A DNA stretch of 64,000 nucleotides, taken from an uncultured Ignavibacteriota bacterium. Lineage in GTDB: Bacteria > Bacteroidota > Ignavibacteria > UBA10030 > UBA8401. The stretch covers positions 186,001-250,000 of the forward strand of contig CAISDA010000083.1 of the NCBI GenBank assembly GCA_903884005.1, in the 5' to 3' direction. This document shows positions 1 to 8,555 of this stretch, piece after piece. Position numbers and translations under genes: made by a program. Below the pieces are notes generated by a model that saw nothing but the letters and a program-made list of their open reading frames with translations, was not told the origin of the DNA and made no database searches. Position 1 is the first letter of the stretch, and each line of letters begins with the position of its first letter.

Positions 1-1511
1 TTTTACTGAATGTTGCCGCATACACGGGCATACCGTTCTACCTGATGGATCATGAGGGCAATATTGTCGTGCGGACGCCCGCCGGCGAACAGGGCTCCTA
101 CGCATCCGAGATCGGATTCGGCACGGATCGAAAAATTACGCTGCGCGACAATACGCTGTGGCATCTCTATACGATGGACCACCCGATTCCCGGCACCGAG
201 ATCCTGCGGGAACAAGTGCTGGACTTTACGGCGGAGGTCATCCTCTTCATTATCACCAATGAAGAGGAAGTGCAGAATCTGGCGACCGAATTGTTGGAGC
301 GATATCAGGAACTGCACGTCCTGTACGATGTCATCAACGACGTCAGCACGGTGTTGAGCGAAAAAGAGATCTGTATCGCCGTGCTCCGCAAGGCCATGCA
401 AACGCTGGATGTGGCGAGCGGAGCCGTTGTCTACGTCGATACGAAAGGAAGGCAAGACGTTCATTGCAAACAGGAAGGCGGATACGTCCTGAACGATGAC
501 AGCCTGATGCGGTACGCCGATCAGGTGCGCGTTTCAAACTCGCACATTATTGTCGAACGAACGCAGACAGAAATGAACGGAGTTGCCGCCCAGTCGCCCG
601 CAGTGCTCGCCGTTCCGATCGTCGTCAATAACACGTCGATCGGAGCGATGATCGTCACGGCGAAACGAAATGACGGAGACTTTACCTCCGGCGACCGGAT
701 TTCTCTCTCCGCACTGGCCGGCTATTTGGGCATCGCCATCACATCGGCGCAGCTCATCAAGGAAGCGCACGATGCCGATGCCCTCCGGCGAGAATTCGAC
801 TTCGCGCGCAAGATTCAACAGAGCCTGTTGCCGAAGCACCTGCCCGAGATCGCTTCGCTCGAGATCGCAGCGCGCTGCATCGCGGCAACCGAAGTGGGCG
901 GCGATCTGTTTATGTTTCTGCCGACCGGCCCCGGCGAGTGGGCCTTCGGCGTCGCCGATGTCGCCGGGCACGGCCTGGGGGCGGCATTCATTCTTGCATC
1001 GCTTCGCAGCATCCTGCGCTCGGAATGCCGGCGGGGCACGATGCTGGACGAAAGCATTCGAAGCACCAATGATATTCTGTGTGAGGATACGCAGGAAAGT
1101 GAATTGTTCGCAACACTGTTCATGGCCACCTACAACGACACAACGCGCACATTGCGCACGGTCAATGCCGGACACCCTCCCGGCCTGTTGTGGCGGGCTG
1201 CAACACAGTCGATCGAGCAGCTCGAGCACGGCGGCATTGTTGTCGGGTTATTCGTTGACGAGTGTTACGGATATGACGAACTGACACTTGCCCCCGGCGA
1301 CACGCTCGTGATGTATACCGACGGCATCATCGAATGCAAAAACACGGGTGGCGAGCTGTATGGGATCGAGCGGCTGCACGCCTGCTTCGCGCGTCTCGTC
1401 TCCGGGTGCGCCGGAGACGTCCTTCAGGGCATCCTGGACGACATCGGCGATTTTCATCAGGGAGTTCGTATGAATGATGATGTGACAATTGTTGTCGTGA
1501 AGGCACGATAG
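1..1511 (+). CDS. PP2C-type (SpoIIE/RsbU) serine phosphatase with GAF domain, 5' end outside window
   Basis: The reading frame is open from base 3 without an upstream stop, so the gene begins before the window; the Met at 45 is internal. The visible part has a short N-terminal sensory segment, a GAF-like region (about residues 85-240 counted from base 45) and a C-terminal PP2C/SpoIIE phosphatase. Phosphatase signatures are the metal-binding Asp motifs EVGGDLF, ADVAGHG, MYTDGI and the closing NDDVTIVV. Proteins of this family dephosphorylate STAS anti-sigma-factor antagonists in partner-switching cascades. The STAS gene at 3550 in the same operon is the obvious substrate candidate (inference). 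No anti-sigma kinase of the SpoIIAB/RsbW type is visible; it may lie upstream or elsewhere. Confidence 0.9.
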   Translation, partial: LLNVAAYTGIPFYLMDHEGNIVVRTPAGEQGSYASEIGFGTDRKITLRDNTLWHLYTMDHPIPGTEILREQVLDFTAEVILFIITNEEEVQNLATELLERYQELHVLYDVINDVSTVLSEKEICIAVLRKAMQTLDVASGAVVYVDTKGRQDVHCKQEGGYVLNDDSLMRYADQVRVSNSHIIVERTQTEMNGVAAQSPAVLAVPIVVNNTSIGAMIVTAKRNDGDFTSGDRISLSALAGYLGIAITSAQLIKEAHDADALRREFDFARKIQQSLLPKHLPEIASLEIAARCIAATEVGGDLFMFLPTGPGEWAFGVADVAGHGLGAAFILASLRSILRSECRRGTMLDESIRSTNDILCEDTQESELFATLFMATYNDTTRTLRTVNAGHPPGLLWRAATQSIEQLEHGGIVVGLFVDECYGYDELTLAPGDTLVMYTDGIIECKNTGGELYGIERLHACFARLVSGCAGDVLQGILDDIGDFHQGVRMNDDVTIVVVKAR

Positions 1512-1592
1512 CGGATACGTGCATCACATGGCGCGCCGTCCCGAGCCGTGCGCAAAGACGGTGAACACATATTGATAGAAGGATTTTTTTCC

Positions 1593-1970
1593 ATGACAAC
1601 AAAAACCATTCTCATCGTCGACGACGACAGCAACATCCGGCGCGTCCTTTCTTTTCTGCTTGAACGCACGGGGTGCAAGGTGTACACCGCCGTGAACGGC
1701 GAAGAAGGCCTGCAGCGCACGCACGAGGTGAAACCGGACCTTGTCATCACCGATGCGATGATGCCGATGAAAGACGGATTCGAACTCTGCCGCGATCTGC
1801 GCAGCGATCCGCAATACGCCGCGTTGAAGATCATTATGCTCACGGCACGGGACCAGGCCACAGGCAGCAATCCGACGCTGGACTTTGGCGCGGATCTCTG
1901 TTTAATGAAACCGTTCAATCCGACGGAAATATTGCGCATTGTAAAAGAAATGCTGCTGCTGCAGCCCTAA
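1593..1970 (+). CDS. Single-domain response regulator (CheY-like receiver)
   Basis: This is a 125-residue stand-alone receiver. It has the acidic pocket Asp10-Asp12, phospho-acceptor Asp54 (in VITDAMM), the conserved Thr in MLTA and the Lys in LMKPF. No output domain follows. I chose the ATG at 1593 rather than the upstream Met at 1548 because an AGAAGGA ribosome site lies at 1577-1583 and the receiver fold begins at once. It sits between the PP2C phosphatase and the GAF-HD-GYP protein, so it probably relays a kinase signal to one of them. Its cognate kinase is not identifiable here. Confidence 0.92.
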   Translation: MTTKTILIVDDDSNIRRVLSFLLERTGCKVYTAVNGEEGLQRTHEVKPDLVITDAMMPMKDGFELCRDLRSDPQYAALKIIMLTARDQATGSNPTLDFGADLCLMKPFNPTEILRIVKEMLLLQP

Positions 1971-1986
1971 CCGCCCTCCTCCACTT

Positions 1987-3537
1987 ATGGGAAAAAATAT
2001 TTTAACATCGATCTTGCATCGTCGTTCGGCATTCGACAGCACGTTTTGGCAAACGATAGGGATCACGCCGTTCGAGTCGCTTCAACCCGAAGACGCATTC
2101 AGAGAACTGATCAACCAGCTCGATTCGCTTCTGGGCGCGGCGGCATACTATCTGTATCTGCCGACCTCATCGGATGCTGAAATGATACTCGAATACATGG
2201 ATCTTCGCTTTCACAGCAATATCGAACTGCAAAAGGAGCTCTCCTCCCAGCTTGAAACTATCGAGCTGCTTCAAACGCCCGAAAGCCGCATTCCCATGGA
2301 TGCGCATTATCGAAATGTCGGATATGCAAACGAATGGGCGGGATCGTTTCTGAACGTCCCTCTGGTCGAGGGCGACGACCGCTTCCGCGGCTGCATACTC
2401 GCGGGGCCGTTGACCGGGACCGGCCTCGGCAGTGCTCTGTCGCATTCGCTGCAGGCGTTTTCCCGCGGGGCCGCCGGCGTGGTCCAGCGCGTCAAAGAAC
2501 ATGCGCTGCTCGTGGAGCGGGCGTCCGCAGCCGCCACACGCGCCGAAGTGACGCAGAAGATACTCGGATCCGCGCTCGAAGTCAATCGGTTCGTGTCCCT
2601 TCTGCTCGAGCTCGCACTGACGGCCACGCGTACCGAAGCCGGCTTTGTCGCTATCGCCCGCGACAACACATTGACGGTCAGAGCGTCTAAGAATCTGCCC
2701 AAAGAATTTCTTGCAACACTGAACCTCTCTCCGCACAACGGCCTGTTCGAATGGTCGAATGATGCGGATGACATCCTCATCGCGCAGGATTTCGAGTTTA
2801 TGACCAAGCATGGTGTGAAATCCATCCTCGCCGTGCCGCTTGTTGAACACCACAGGCTTCAGGGCGTCTTTGCACTCATCAATTTTTCGAAGCGCACGAC
2901 GTTCGATAACGCCAGCCTTTCGATACTGAAGAATTTTTCGGACCAGATCAGGCTCGTGCTCAACAATTCGCACGTATTCGAGGAATTTACCGACCGTTAT
3001 CTTTCAACGCTCAAGGCGCTCAGCGAATCGTACGATGTACGGTCGTCCTATGGAACCGGACACTCGCGCCGCGTCGCCGACTGCGCGCTGGCGATCGGGC
3101 GCGATCTGCAGCTGGAGACCGACGATCTGAGCCAGCTCGAAACAGCGGCGCTGATCCATGATGTCGGCATGTGCGGCGTCGTGGAAGCGCAGACCGGGTT
3201 CCGCGCCGACTACCATCATCCGACGATCGGATCAAGCCTCGTCGAAGTGCTGCCGATCGCACCGGCAATCACCCTTGCGATCGCGACTCATCACGAATGG
3301 GTTGACGGATGGGGATATCCGAACGGAGTCTCGGGAGACGCCATTCCGCTTCTGGGCAAGATCCTTGCACTCGCCGAACACTACGACGAAACCCAATCGG
3401 GCGCGCTGCAGGCGTCGCTGAAAAACCAAACAACTTTTTTCCAGGATCTCAAGACACGCCGCGGCGTGCAGTTCGACCCTGCAGTGGTCGATGCGCTGCT
3501 TCGCGTCATCAGCAACGTCTCTCCACCTCATCAATAA
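1987..3537 (+). CDS. GAF domain protein with C-terminal HD-GYP phosphodiesterase domain
   Basis: The 516-residue protein has a GAF region (roughly 190-335) and a C-terminal HD-GYP domain (roughly 340-510). The HD pair is at His391-Asp392 (HDVGMCG). The second metal region has HHP and HHE, and the GYP signature is DGWGYP at 440-445. HD-GYP enzymes hydrolyse cyclic di-GMP. The usual HDIGK Lys is Met here, which could lower activity or change metal use. It starts 16 bases after the receiver stop and lies 12 bases before the STAS gene, so it belongs to the same operon. A role linking c-di-GMP to the exopolysaccharide-like gene downstream is an inference from position. Confidence 0.88.
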   Translation: MGKNILTSILHRRSAFDSTFWQTIGITPFESLQPEDAFRELINQLDSLLGAAAYYLYLPTSSDAEMILEYMDLRFHSNIELQKELSSQLETIELLQTPESRIPMDAHYRNVGYANEWAGSFLNVPLVEGDDRFRGCILAGPLTGTGLGSALSHSLQAFSRGAAGVVQRVKEHALLVERASAAATRAEVTQKILGSALEVNRFVSLLLELALTATRTEAGFVAIARDNTLTVRASKNLPKEFLATLNLSPHNGLFEWSNDADDILIAQDFEFMTKHGVKSILAVPLVEHHRLQGVFALINFSKRTTFDNASLSILKNFSDQIRLVLNNSHVFEEFTDRYLSTLKALSESYDVRSSYGTGHSRRVADCALAIGRDLQLETDDLSQLETAALIHDVGMCGVVEAQTGFRADYHHPTIGSSLVEVLPIAPAITLAIATHHEWVDGWGYPNGVSGDAIPLLGKILALAEHYDETQSGALQASLKNQTTFFQDLKTRRGVQFDPAVVDALLRVISNVSPPHQ

Positions 3538-3549
3538 AAAGGAACTAGC

Positions 3550-3897
3550 ATGGACTGCCCCATTCACGCTTTAGGAAGCATTCAAATTGTTGCCCCCGCA
3601 GGCGAACTCGACGTGGCGATCGCACCAGAACTTCGCGAATTGCTGAAAGGAGTGATCGAAAAAGGTGCAAAAAAAATACTGATCGATATGAGAGGCGTCG
3701 TGTTCATCGACAGTTCGTGCCTGGGCGTGTTGGTCAACGCGCACAAGTTCGCCAACGCCAACAGCGCCGTCATTAAATTTGCACAGCCCAACGAACAAGT
3801 CCGGAAAATTTTTGAACTGACGCGCATCGACAAGCACCTGGCCTTTTACCCCGCCATGGAAGACGCAGTCATCAGCTTTTCCGAACTGGCGTCGTAG
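3550..3897 (+). CDS. STAS-domain anti-sigma factor antagonist
   Basis: This is a compact 115-residue STAS domain. The phosphorylatable site reads IDSSCLG with the Ser55-Ser56 pair, where the usual form is DSSGLG; Cys replaces Gly. Such proteins bind an anti-sigma factor or kinase when unphosphorylated and are reset by a PP2C phosphatase like the one at the start of this operon. The spacing to the next gene is only 6 bases, so the partner switch and the large envelope protein are almost certainly co-transcribed. Its kinase is not visible in the window. Confidence 0.92.
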   Translation: MDCPIHALGSIQIVAPAGELDVAIAPELRELLKGVIEKGAKKILIDMRGVVFIDSSCLGVLVNAHKFANANSAVIKFAQPNEQVRKIFELTRIDKHLAFYPAMEDAVISFSELAS

Positions 3898-3903
3898 AAA
3901 CGC

Positions 3904-6900
3904 ATGAAAGCTCTCTTCATTCGAGTCACCTTTTTCCTTTGTATCGTTCCCGCACTCGTGTTGGGCGATGCACGTCAATCGTCCGTTCTCGTCGTCTACG
4001 ACGCCGGCGATCCGTACGCCTTGCCATGCTTCGAACAGATCATCGTGACGCTGGAGTACAACCGCATTCCGTACACAACGTACGATCTGTCTTCCAAGAC
4101 GCCCCTTCCTCCTCTCGGTGCGTTCCTCTCCGTGATCACCACCACAGAGATGATCTGGAAACTCGACCCCGCCGCGTGCGACGTTCTGAAGAACTATGTG
4201 CGTTCGGGCGGCGGGCTGGCCGTGTTCTACCGGGGATGGAACCAGAATCTCCGCGAGCTGCTCGGCATTCAGAACACCGCAGCCCCTGTGGTCAAGGAAC
4301 AAAAAAGGAAAGGCCTCCGATTCACTCGCGAGTTCATTCCCGGCATCACCGGCACCACCATCAGCGAAAAAATACTTGCCGACATCTCGGCGTACGATAT
4401 TCAGACGCTTCCGACGGCCTCGGTGTTTGCGGTAACACCCGGCGACAATTTGCCCGCCGCGTGGGTCAACACATTCGGCAGTGGAAAAGTGGTGTATTGG
4501 AATTGCACGATCCTTTCAGAAAAAATCTATCGCGGACTCGTCGTCCCCACCCTCGCCATTGTTCAGCCCGTGACATGCTCGCTGATCATGAATCTCGGCG
4601 TGGTCTGTTTGGATGATTTTCCGAATGCGTCCCCGAATGTGAAAGTGGAACCGATCAAATCGGAATTCAATATGACGGTCTCCGAGTTTTATGCGTTCCA
4701 GTGGTATCCGGACATGATGAAGCTCGCCCGCCAGTACGGCATACACTACACCGCTGCTCTCATTTTCGGATACGCCGAGATCACCACACCTCCCTATACA
4801 TTCAGCGAATGGGCGCGGAGCGCGATCACGCGCGGCGGAAAAACGGTGAACGCGTCGATCTGGCTTACACACGAGGCACAAGACGATATTGAAGTGGGAT
4901 TCCACGGCCAGAACCATCAGCCGCTGACACTGGCGAATTGGAAATCGTCCGACAACATGAAACTGTCGCTCCAGGCATCTCAGCAGCGGTGGCAATTCGA
5001 TAATCTCGGCCCTGCTCCCCAGAGTTATATTCCCCCCATGAACGTGATCGATTCAGTCGGCATGAATGCCCTTACCGACGTGCTCCCCACGATACGAGTG
5101 ATCGGAAGCCAGTTTATGGGGAAATTCGAATACGGACAGAATCGGGAATTCGGTACCGACCCGTGGAATTCCCGCATCATTTCGATTCCCCGCATTACAA
5201 GTGGTTTCATCTATGACGATTTCAATCGATTCCTGACCCTCTCGGAATTGCAGACCGTCGGCGCATGGACGCACTTCGTCCACCCTGACGACATCATACC
5301 GACCTCTGGCCGCTATGCTGAAAATACGAGAGAAGACCTCCCGACGGAAAACCTTTCATGGCTGGGCGGCTCCCGAAAGACCGGACTCTTTTACCAATTT
5401 GAAAAATGGATCGCATTCGTGAAACGGTACTATCCCTGGCTTCGGTTCAGCGATTACGCACATGCGTACGATATCGTCAAGACGTTCGAAACAAGCACCG
5501 TCACGGTGAAAGCCGAGAAGCGGCTTCTCACTCTTCGCTTCAATGCAGTTCCGAATTATTGCGTCATTCATCTCGACCGTGCCAACGCTATTCTCACGTG
5601 CTCGGGCGCCGAGATCGTGCATGCCTCAAAACTTTCCTATTCCTCATACTATGTTGTCCATGTGCAGAAGCACGATGTCGTCATCACACTCCGCGATACG
5701 CTGCCGGCTGTGTTGTATCGTGCAGGCACACCGAAAGATCTGTACATCGCAGGCAACTCGCGCTACAACACGACGGCCGCCAACCAGATCGCCTATCCCA
5801 AAGGGTTGCCTTCAGCCGTGCGGGATATCACGTCGAAAACCGCTTCTGCGCCAACGCTGCTGCACACATCCGGCACCGCAATCGGACAATCGGCGCATGC
5901 GGCGAACACCGGCACGGGCACATCGACGCGTGCGGACAAGGGAACGGCGGTGAAACCGCCGCGCGAAGACAATACTGCGGCCAGGGATATTGCATCGGCA
6001 AAAGCGCATACCGAAATAAATCCGCGCGATGTGAATGCATGGCATCAACTCCGAGAAGCGTACGCGCGCAATGGACACTACGACGAGGCCGTCCTGTGCG
6101 ACGAACACATTGTGAAGCTGCTGCCGAACGACACCTCACTCACGAAAGCGCTCGCCCGGCAGTACGTGGCAATGGATAAAAAAGAGAGGGCCATTCCTCT
6201 GTATGAGGCGATCGTGAAGCGGCATGGTAACGACGCGCAAACGTGGTTCGCTCTGTATGAATTATATTCGTGGTCCGATCGTCCCAAAGATGCCGTCGGG
6301 GCACTTGCGGCGTATCTCCGTGCGCGTCCGGACGACGAGGCCGCGCTGCAAAAACTTGCCGAATTCTACGTTGGCAATGACCGCCAGATGGAGGCGATCC
6401 CCTTGTATGAAAAACTTGTGGCTCGTCGTCCCGAACACCAGCCGCTTCGCATGATGCTGGCGCAGTTATACACATGGAATAATTTCCACAACAAGGCCGC
6501 ACGGGAGTTCGAGCGGCTCTCCGCCATGAGCAATGCGGACAGTACTGCTGCAGACAAGGCGATACGGGAATATCAGGCAGCTGGCCAGACACCCGGCGCG
6601 GTGCGTATACTGGAAGAGATGCTTCTTCGCGCACCGGACGATACCGCACGCCGCAAGCAGCTCATCGCCCTCTTCAGGGCTGCCGGCGATAATGCCGGCG
6701 CCATCGGCCAGAGCGAACTATTGCTGAAGCGATCGCCGGGCGATGTTGCAGCCATGCAGCAGCTGGGCGAAATGCTGCTCTGGCAGGATCGTCAGGCCGA
6801 TGCGATCGGGATCTACGAACGCATCGTGAAGGCGGCGCCCGATTCCCTCTCATCGCGCATCATGCTCGCACGGCTGTATTCATGGAACAAGCGTCCAACC

Positions 6901-7932
6901 GAGGGGCTGCTCGAAAGCAAACGCATCCTTCGCCGCGACCCGAACAATACGGAGGCGCTCAGGCTCCTCGCCGCAATCGACAGAGCGCGCGACAATTGGT
7001 TCGATGCGCGCGCATGGTATACAGTCTTGCTCGAGCGGCAGCCGCACGACTCGGACGCGACCGGCTATCTTGACGGAGTGCGGCGCAATCACGGGCTCCT
7101 CTTCACATCGTCGTATGAACGGATCGATGATTCGAACGATCTCCAGCGCGAAGAACTGCCGGTACGCATTGAGATGCTGCAGACACATACCGCCGATTAT
7201 TTTCTGAACCTGAGGCGTGAAGGCGTACAAGACAACCGCGTGGGACGTTCGGCGCTCGGATACGGCGCCGGACTCGGTGCGCGTTTTTCTCTCGGAACAA
7301 AGACGTCGGTGACACTCGAAGCGCTGGCCACCCGCTACGATTCGGATTGGGTGCCGATCACCGCGAAGGCAGCCCTTGAACATACATTCGGCGAACGCGT
7401 ATCAGTCGCACTGCGAATTGAACGCTCTGAAACAGTCGAAGGCATACAGGCAATTCGCTCTAAGATCTACACGACCAGCGCACGAGGCGAACTCTACGTT
7501 CAGGCCACGGACCGGTGGAGCGTATCGGGACTTGCCGAGTTCGAATCATATACGGACGATAACCTGCGCTCCACCGGCGAAATCCTGTCCGCCTATAAAC
7601 TTGTGCTGCGCCAGCCGCAGATCACGCTGCAGGCAAGCTCGATCTATCAGGACACAAAGCGCATCTATCCTTCATCTCAGCCGTATTGGACGCCGTCGGG
7701 TCTCATGACCACATCGGTGAGCGTGACGCTCTCCTCGACGCTCTTTGGCTGGTTCACACCCGAGATCGCCGAGGGAGGTACGGTGCAGGGCGGAGTGTTT
7801 TCGAACACGTTCGGCGCGAAGGCGGCATTGCAGCTGTCGCAATTCCTGCAGCTCACCATCGACTATGGAAAGGTAGGGTCAACCGTCTACAGGCAGAACG
7901 TCGCCCGCGCCTCAGTCTCCTACCGCTATTGA
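3904..7932 (+). CDS. Fused envelope protein: DUF2194/deacetylase-like module, TPR repeats and C-terminal outer-membrane beta-barrel
   Basis: The 1342-residue protein starts with a signal peptide (about 1-21). Residues about 25-230 look like a glutaminase-like alpha/beta module. Residues about 230-620 resemble DUF2194/polysaccharide-deacetylase-like proteins, with VCLDDFPNASP, HEAQDDIEVGFHGQNH and a HFVHPDD motif as possible metal ligands. A Thr/Ala-rich linker (about 640-690) leads to many TPRs (about 700-1090) with recurring LYSW/LYTW segments. The last about 250 residues are beta-rich and end in an aromatic YRY, as expected for a barrel of the YaiO/PgaA/PelB type. In known Pel and PNAG systems the deacetylase and the TPR-porin are separate proteins, so this looks like both in one chain. 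The polymer is unknown and no glycosyltransferase lies in the window. Confidence 0.75.
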   Translation: MKALFIRVTFFLCIVPALVLGDARQSSVLVVYDAGDPYALPCFEQIIVTLEYNRIPYTTYDLSSKTPLPPLGAFLSVITTTEMIWKLDPAACDVLKNYVRSGGGLAVFYRGWNQNLRELLGIQNTAAPVVKEQKRKGLRFTREFIPGITGTTISEKILADISAYDIQTLPTASVFAVTPGDNLPAAWVNTFGSGKVVYWNCTILSEKIYRGLVVPTLAIVQPVTCSLIMNLGVVCLDDFPNASPNVKVEPIKSEFNMTVSEFYAFQWYPDMMKLARQYGIHYTAALIFGYAEITTPPYTFSEWARSAITRGGKTVNASIWLTHEAQDDIEVGFHGQNHQPLTLANWKSSDNMKLSLQASQQRWQFDNLGPAPQSYIPPMNVIDSVGMNALTDVLPTIRVIGSQFMGKFEYGQNREFGTDPWNSRIISIPRITSGFIYDDFNRFLTLSELQTVGAWTHFVHPDDIIPTSGRYAENTREDLPTENLSWLGGSRKTGLFYQFEKWIAFVKRYYPWLRFSDYAHAYDIVKTFETSTVTVKAEKRLLTLRFNAVPNYCVIHLDRANAILTCSGAEIVHASKLSYSSYYVVHVQKHDVVITLRDTLPAVLYRAGTPKDLYIAGNSRYNTTAANQIAYPKGLPSAVRDITSKTASAPTLLHTSGTAIGQSAHAANTGTGTSTRADKGTAVKPPREDNTAARDIASAKAHTEINPRDVNAWHQLREAYARNGHYDEAVLCDEHIVKLLPNDTSLTKALARQYVAMDKKERAIPLYEAIVKRHGNDAQTWFALYELYSWSDRPKDAVGALAAYLRARPDDEAALQKLAEFYVGNDRQMEAIPLYEKLVARRPEHQPLRMMLAQLYTWNNFHNKAAREFERLSAMSNADSTAADKAIREYQAAGQTPGAVRILEEMLLRAPDDTARRKQLIALFRAAGDNAGAIGQSELLLKRSPGDVAAMQQLGEMLLWQDRQADAIGIYERIVKAAPDSLSSRIMLARLYSWNKRPTEGLLESKRILRRDPNNTEALRLLAAIDRARDNWFDARAWYTVLLERQPHDSDATGYLDGVRRNHGLLFTSSYERIDDSNDLQREELPVRIEMLQTHTADYFLNLRREGVQDNRVGRSALGYGAGLGARFSLGTKTSVTLEALATRYDSDWVPITAKAALEHTFGERVSVALRIERSETVEGIQAIRSKIYTTSARGELYVQATDRWSVSGLAEFESYTDDNLRSTGEILSAYKLVLRQPQITLQASSIYQDTKRIYPSSQPYWTPSGLMTTSVSVTLSSTLFGWFTPEIAEGGTVQGGVFSNTFGAKAALQLSQFLQLTIDYGKVGSTVYRQNVARASVSYRY

Positions 7933-8025
7933 CAACCGTAGCGTGCATGAACCGGCGTTCACCACGCCGGATGAAAATTCCGATTTTACGCTAATTTGGG
8001 CACGTGTAATTCTATTTTCATAGCA

Positions 8026-8047
8026 GGGCGAGATGTTCCTCTCGCCC
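8026..8047 (+). terminator. Possible hairpin terminator after the 1342-residue envelope gene
   Basis: An 8-bp inverted repeat (GGGCGAGA with TCTCGCCC, 6-base loop) lies 94 bases after the stop codon. A second small hairpin (CCGGCG/CGCCGG) is at 7952-7970. Neither is followed directly by a clean T-run, so this is only a likely transcript end ahead of the tRNA gene. Confidence 0.35.
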
Positions 8048-8105
8048 ATACGCCGGAACAGGTAGGTTTTCCAAAAAATAATTTCCGTTCAATCACAAAA
8101 TAGTT

Positions 8106-8134
8106 TTGGATTTTTTCCTCAAAAGTGCTATATT
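8106..8134 (+). promoter_or_regulatory. Candidate promoter of tRNA-Arg
   Basis: TTGGAT at 8106-8111 and TATATT at 8129-8134 are separated by 17 bases and end 17 bases before the mature tRNA. The TTTTG and TATATTAA context also resembles the Bacteroidota -33/-7 form. This is assignment by eye only. Confidence 0.45.
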
Positions 8135-8151
8135 AAGAACACTGTTGTACT

Positions 8152-8225
8152 GCACCCGTAGCTCAACTGGATAGAGCACCAGCCTACGAAGCTGGGGGTT
8201 GCGTGTTCGAATCACGCCGGGTGCA
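8152..8225 (+). tRNA. tRNA-Arg (anticodon ACG)
   Basis: A full cloverleaf can be folded. The 7-bp acceptor stem is GCACCCG with CGGGTGC, the D stem GCTC/GAGC, the anticodon stem CCAGC/GCTGG with loop CTACGAA (anticodon ACG at 8186-8188), and the T stem GCGTG/CACGC with loop TTCGAAT. The discriminator base is A at 8225. The 3' CCA is not encoded; ACTC follows. ACG is read as ICG after deamination, which decodes the CGN Arg codons that are common in the flanking genes. Confidence 0.97.
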
Positions 8226-8251
8226 CTCAAAATGCTGAGCAAATCAACAAA

Positions 8252-8276
8252 AATGGCCCTGAATCTCAGGGCCATT
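8252..8276. terminator. Hairpin downstream of tRNA-Arg
   Basis: A perfect 11-bp inverted repeat (AATGGCCCTGA with TCAGGGCCATT) has a 3-base loop. The right side is followed by a short broken T-run (GCTGTTTTGGG). The left side is preceded by AAAAA, which gives a T-run on the minus strand. It is probably the tRNA terminator, and may also stop the minus-strand cyclase operon. Confidence 0.6.
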
Positions 8277-8555
8277 GCTGTTTTGGGACTGACGAAAAAC
8301 CAAAACGTTACAGCAGTCTGTAAAAGGTCGGTATTCGCTCTTCGCATCAGATCATCGGCGGCATTCACAGTCAGGTCTGCGTGCACAGCCAACGCAAGAT
8401 CGGGGCCTGCCGGAGTAGCATCATCGCTCTTTTTGCTGGTGACCCCAGCCAGCACTTCAGCAGCAAACAGGCGAAATAATTTTATATCATTCGCTTAAAA
8501 AACCTTCACACGCTCCGCACAGAGCGATGAGTGAGCAACCTGCAACCCCATGATC
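8277..8555. other. Intergenic region between tRNA-Arg and the cyclase gene
   Basis: No convincing gene was found. Short open frames on both strands here have no domain, start signal or sensible composition. Weak hairpins at 8471-8494 (GCGAA/TTCGC) and 8511-8526 (CGCTC/GAGCG) lie just after the minus-strand cyclase stop and are followed on that strand by a T-run, so they may terminate that operon. Confidence 0.5.

Noticed and set aside
8093-8498. Open frames on both strands across the tRNA-Arg gene
   Set aside because: They run through the tRNA and its terminator and have no coding features.
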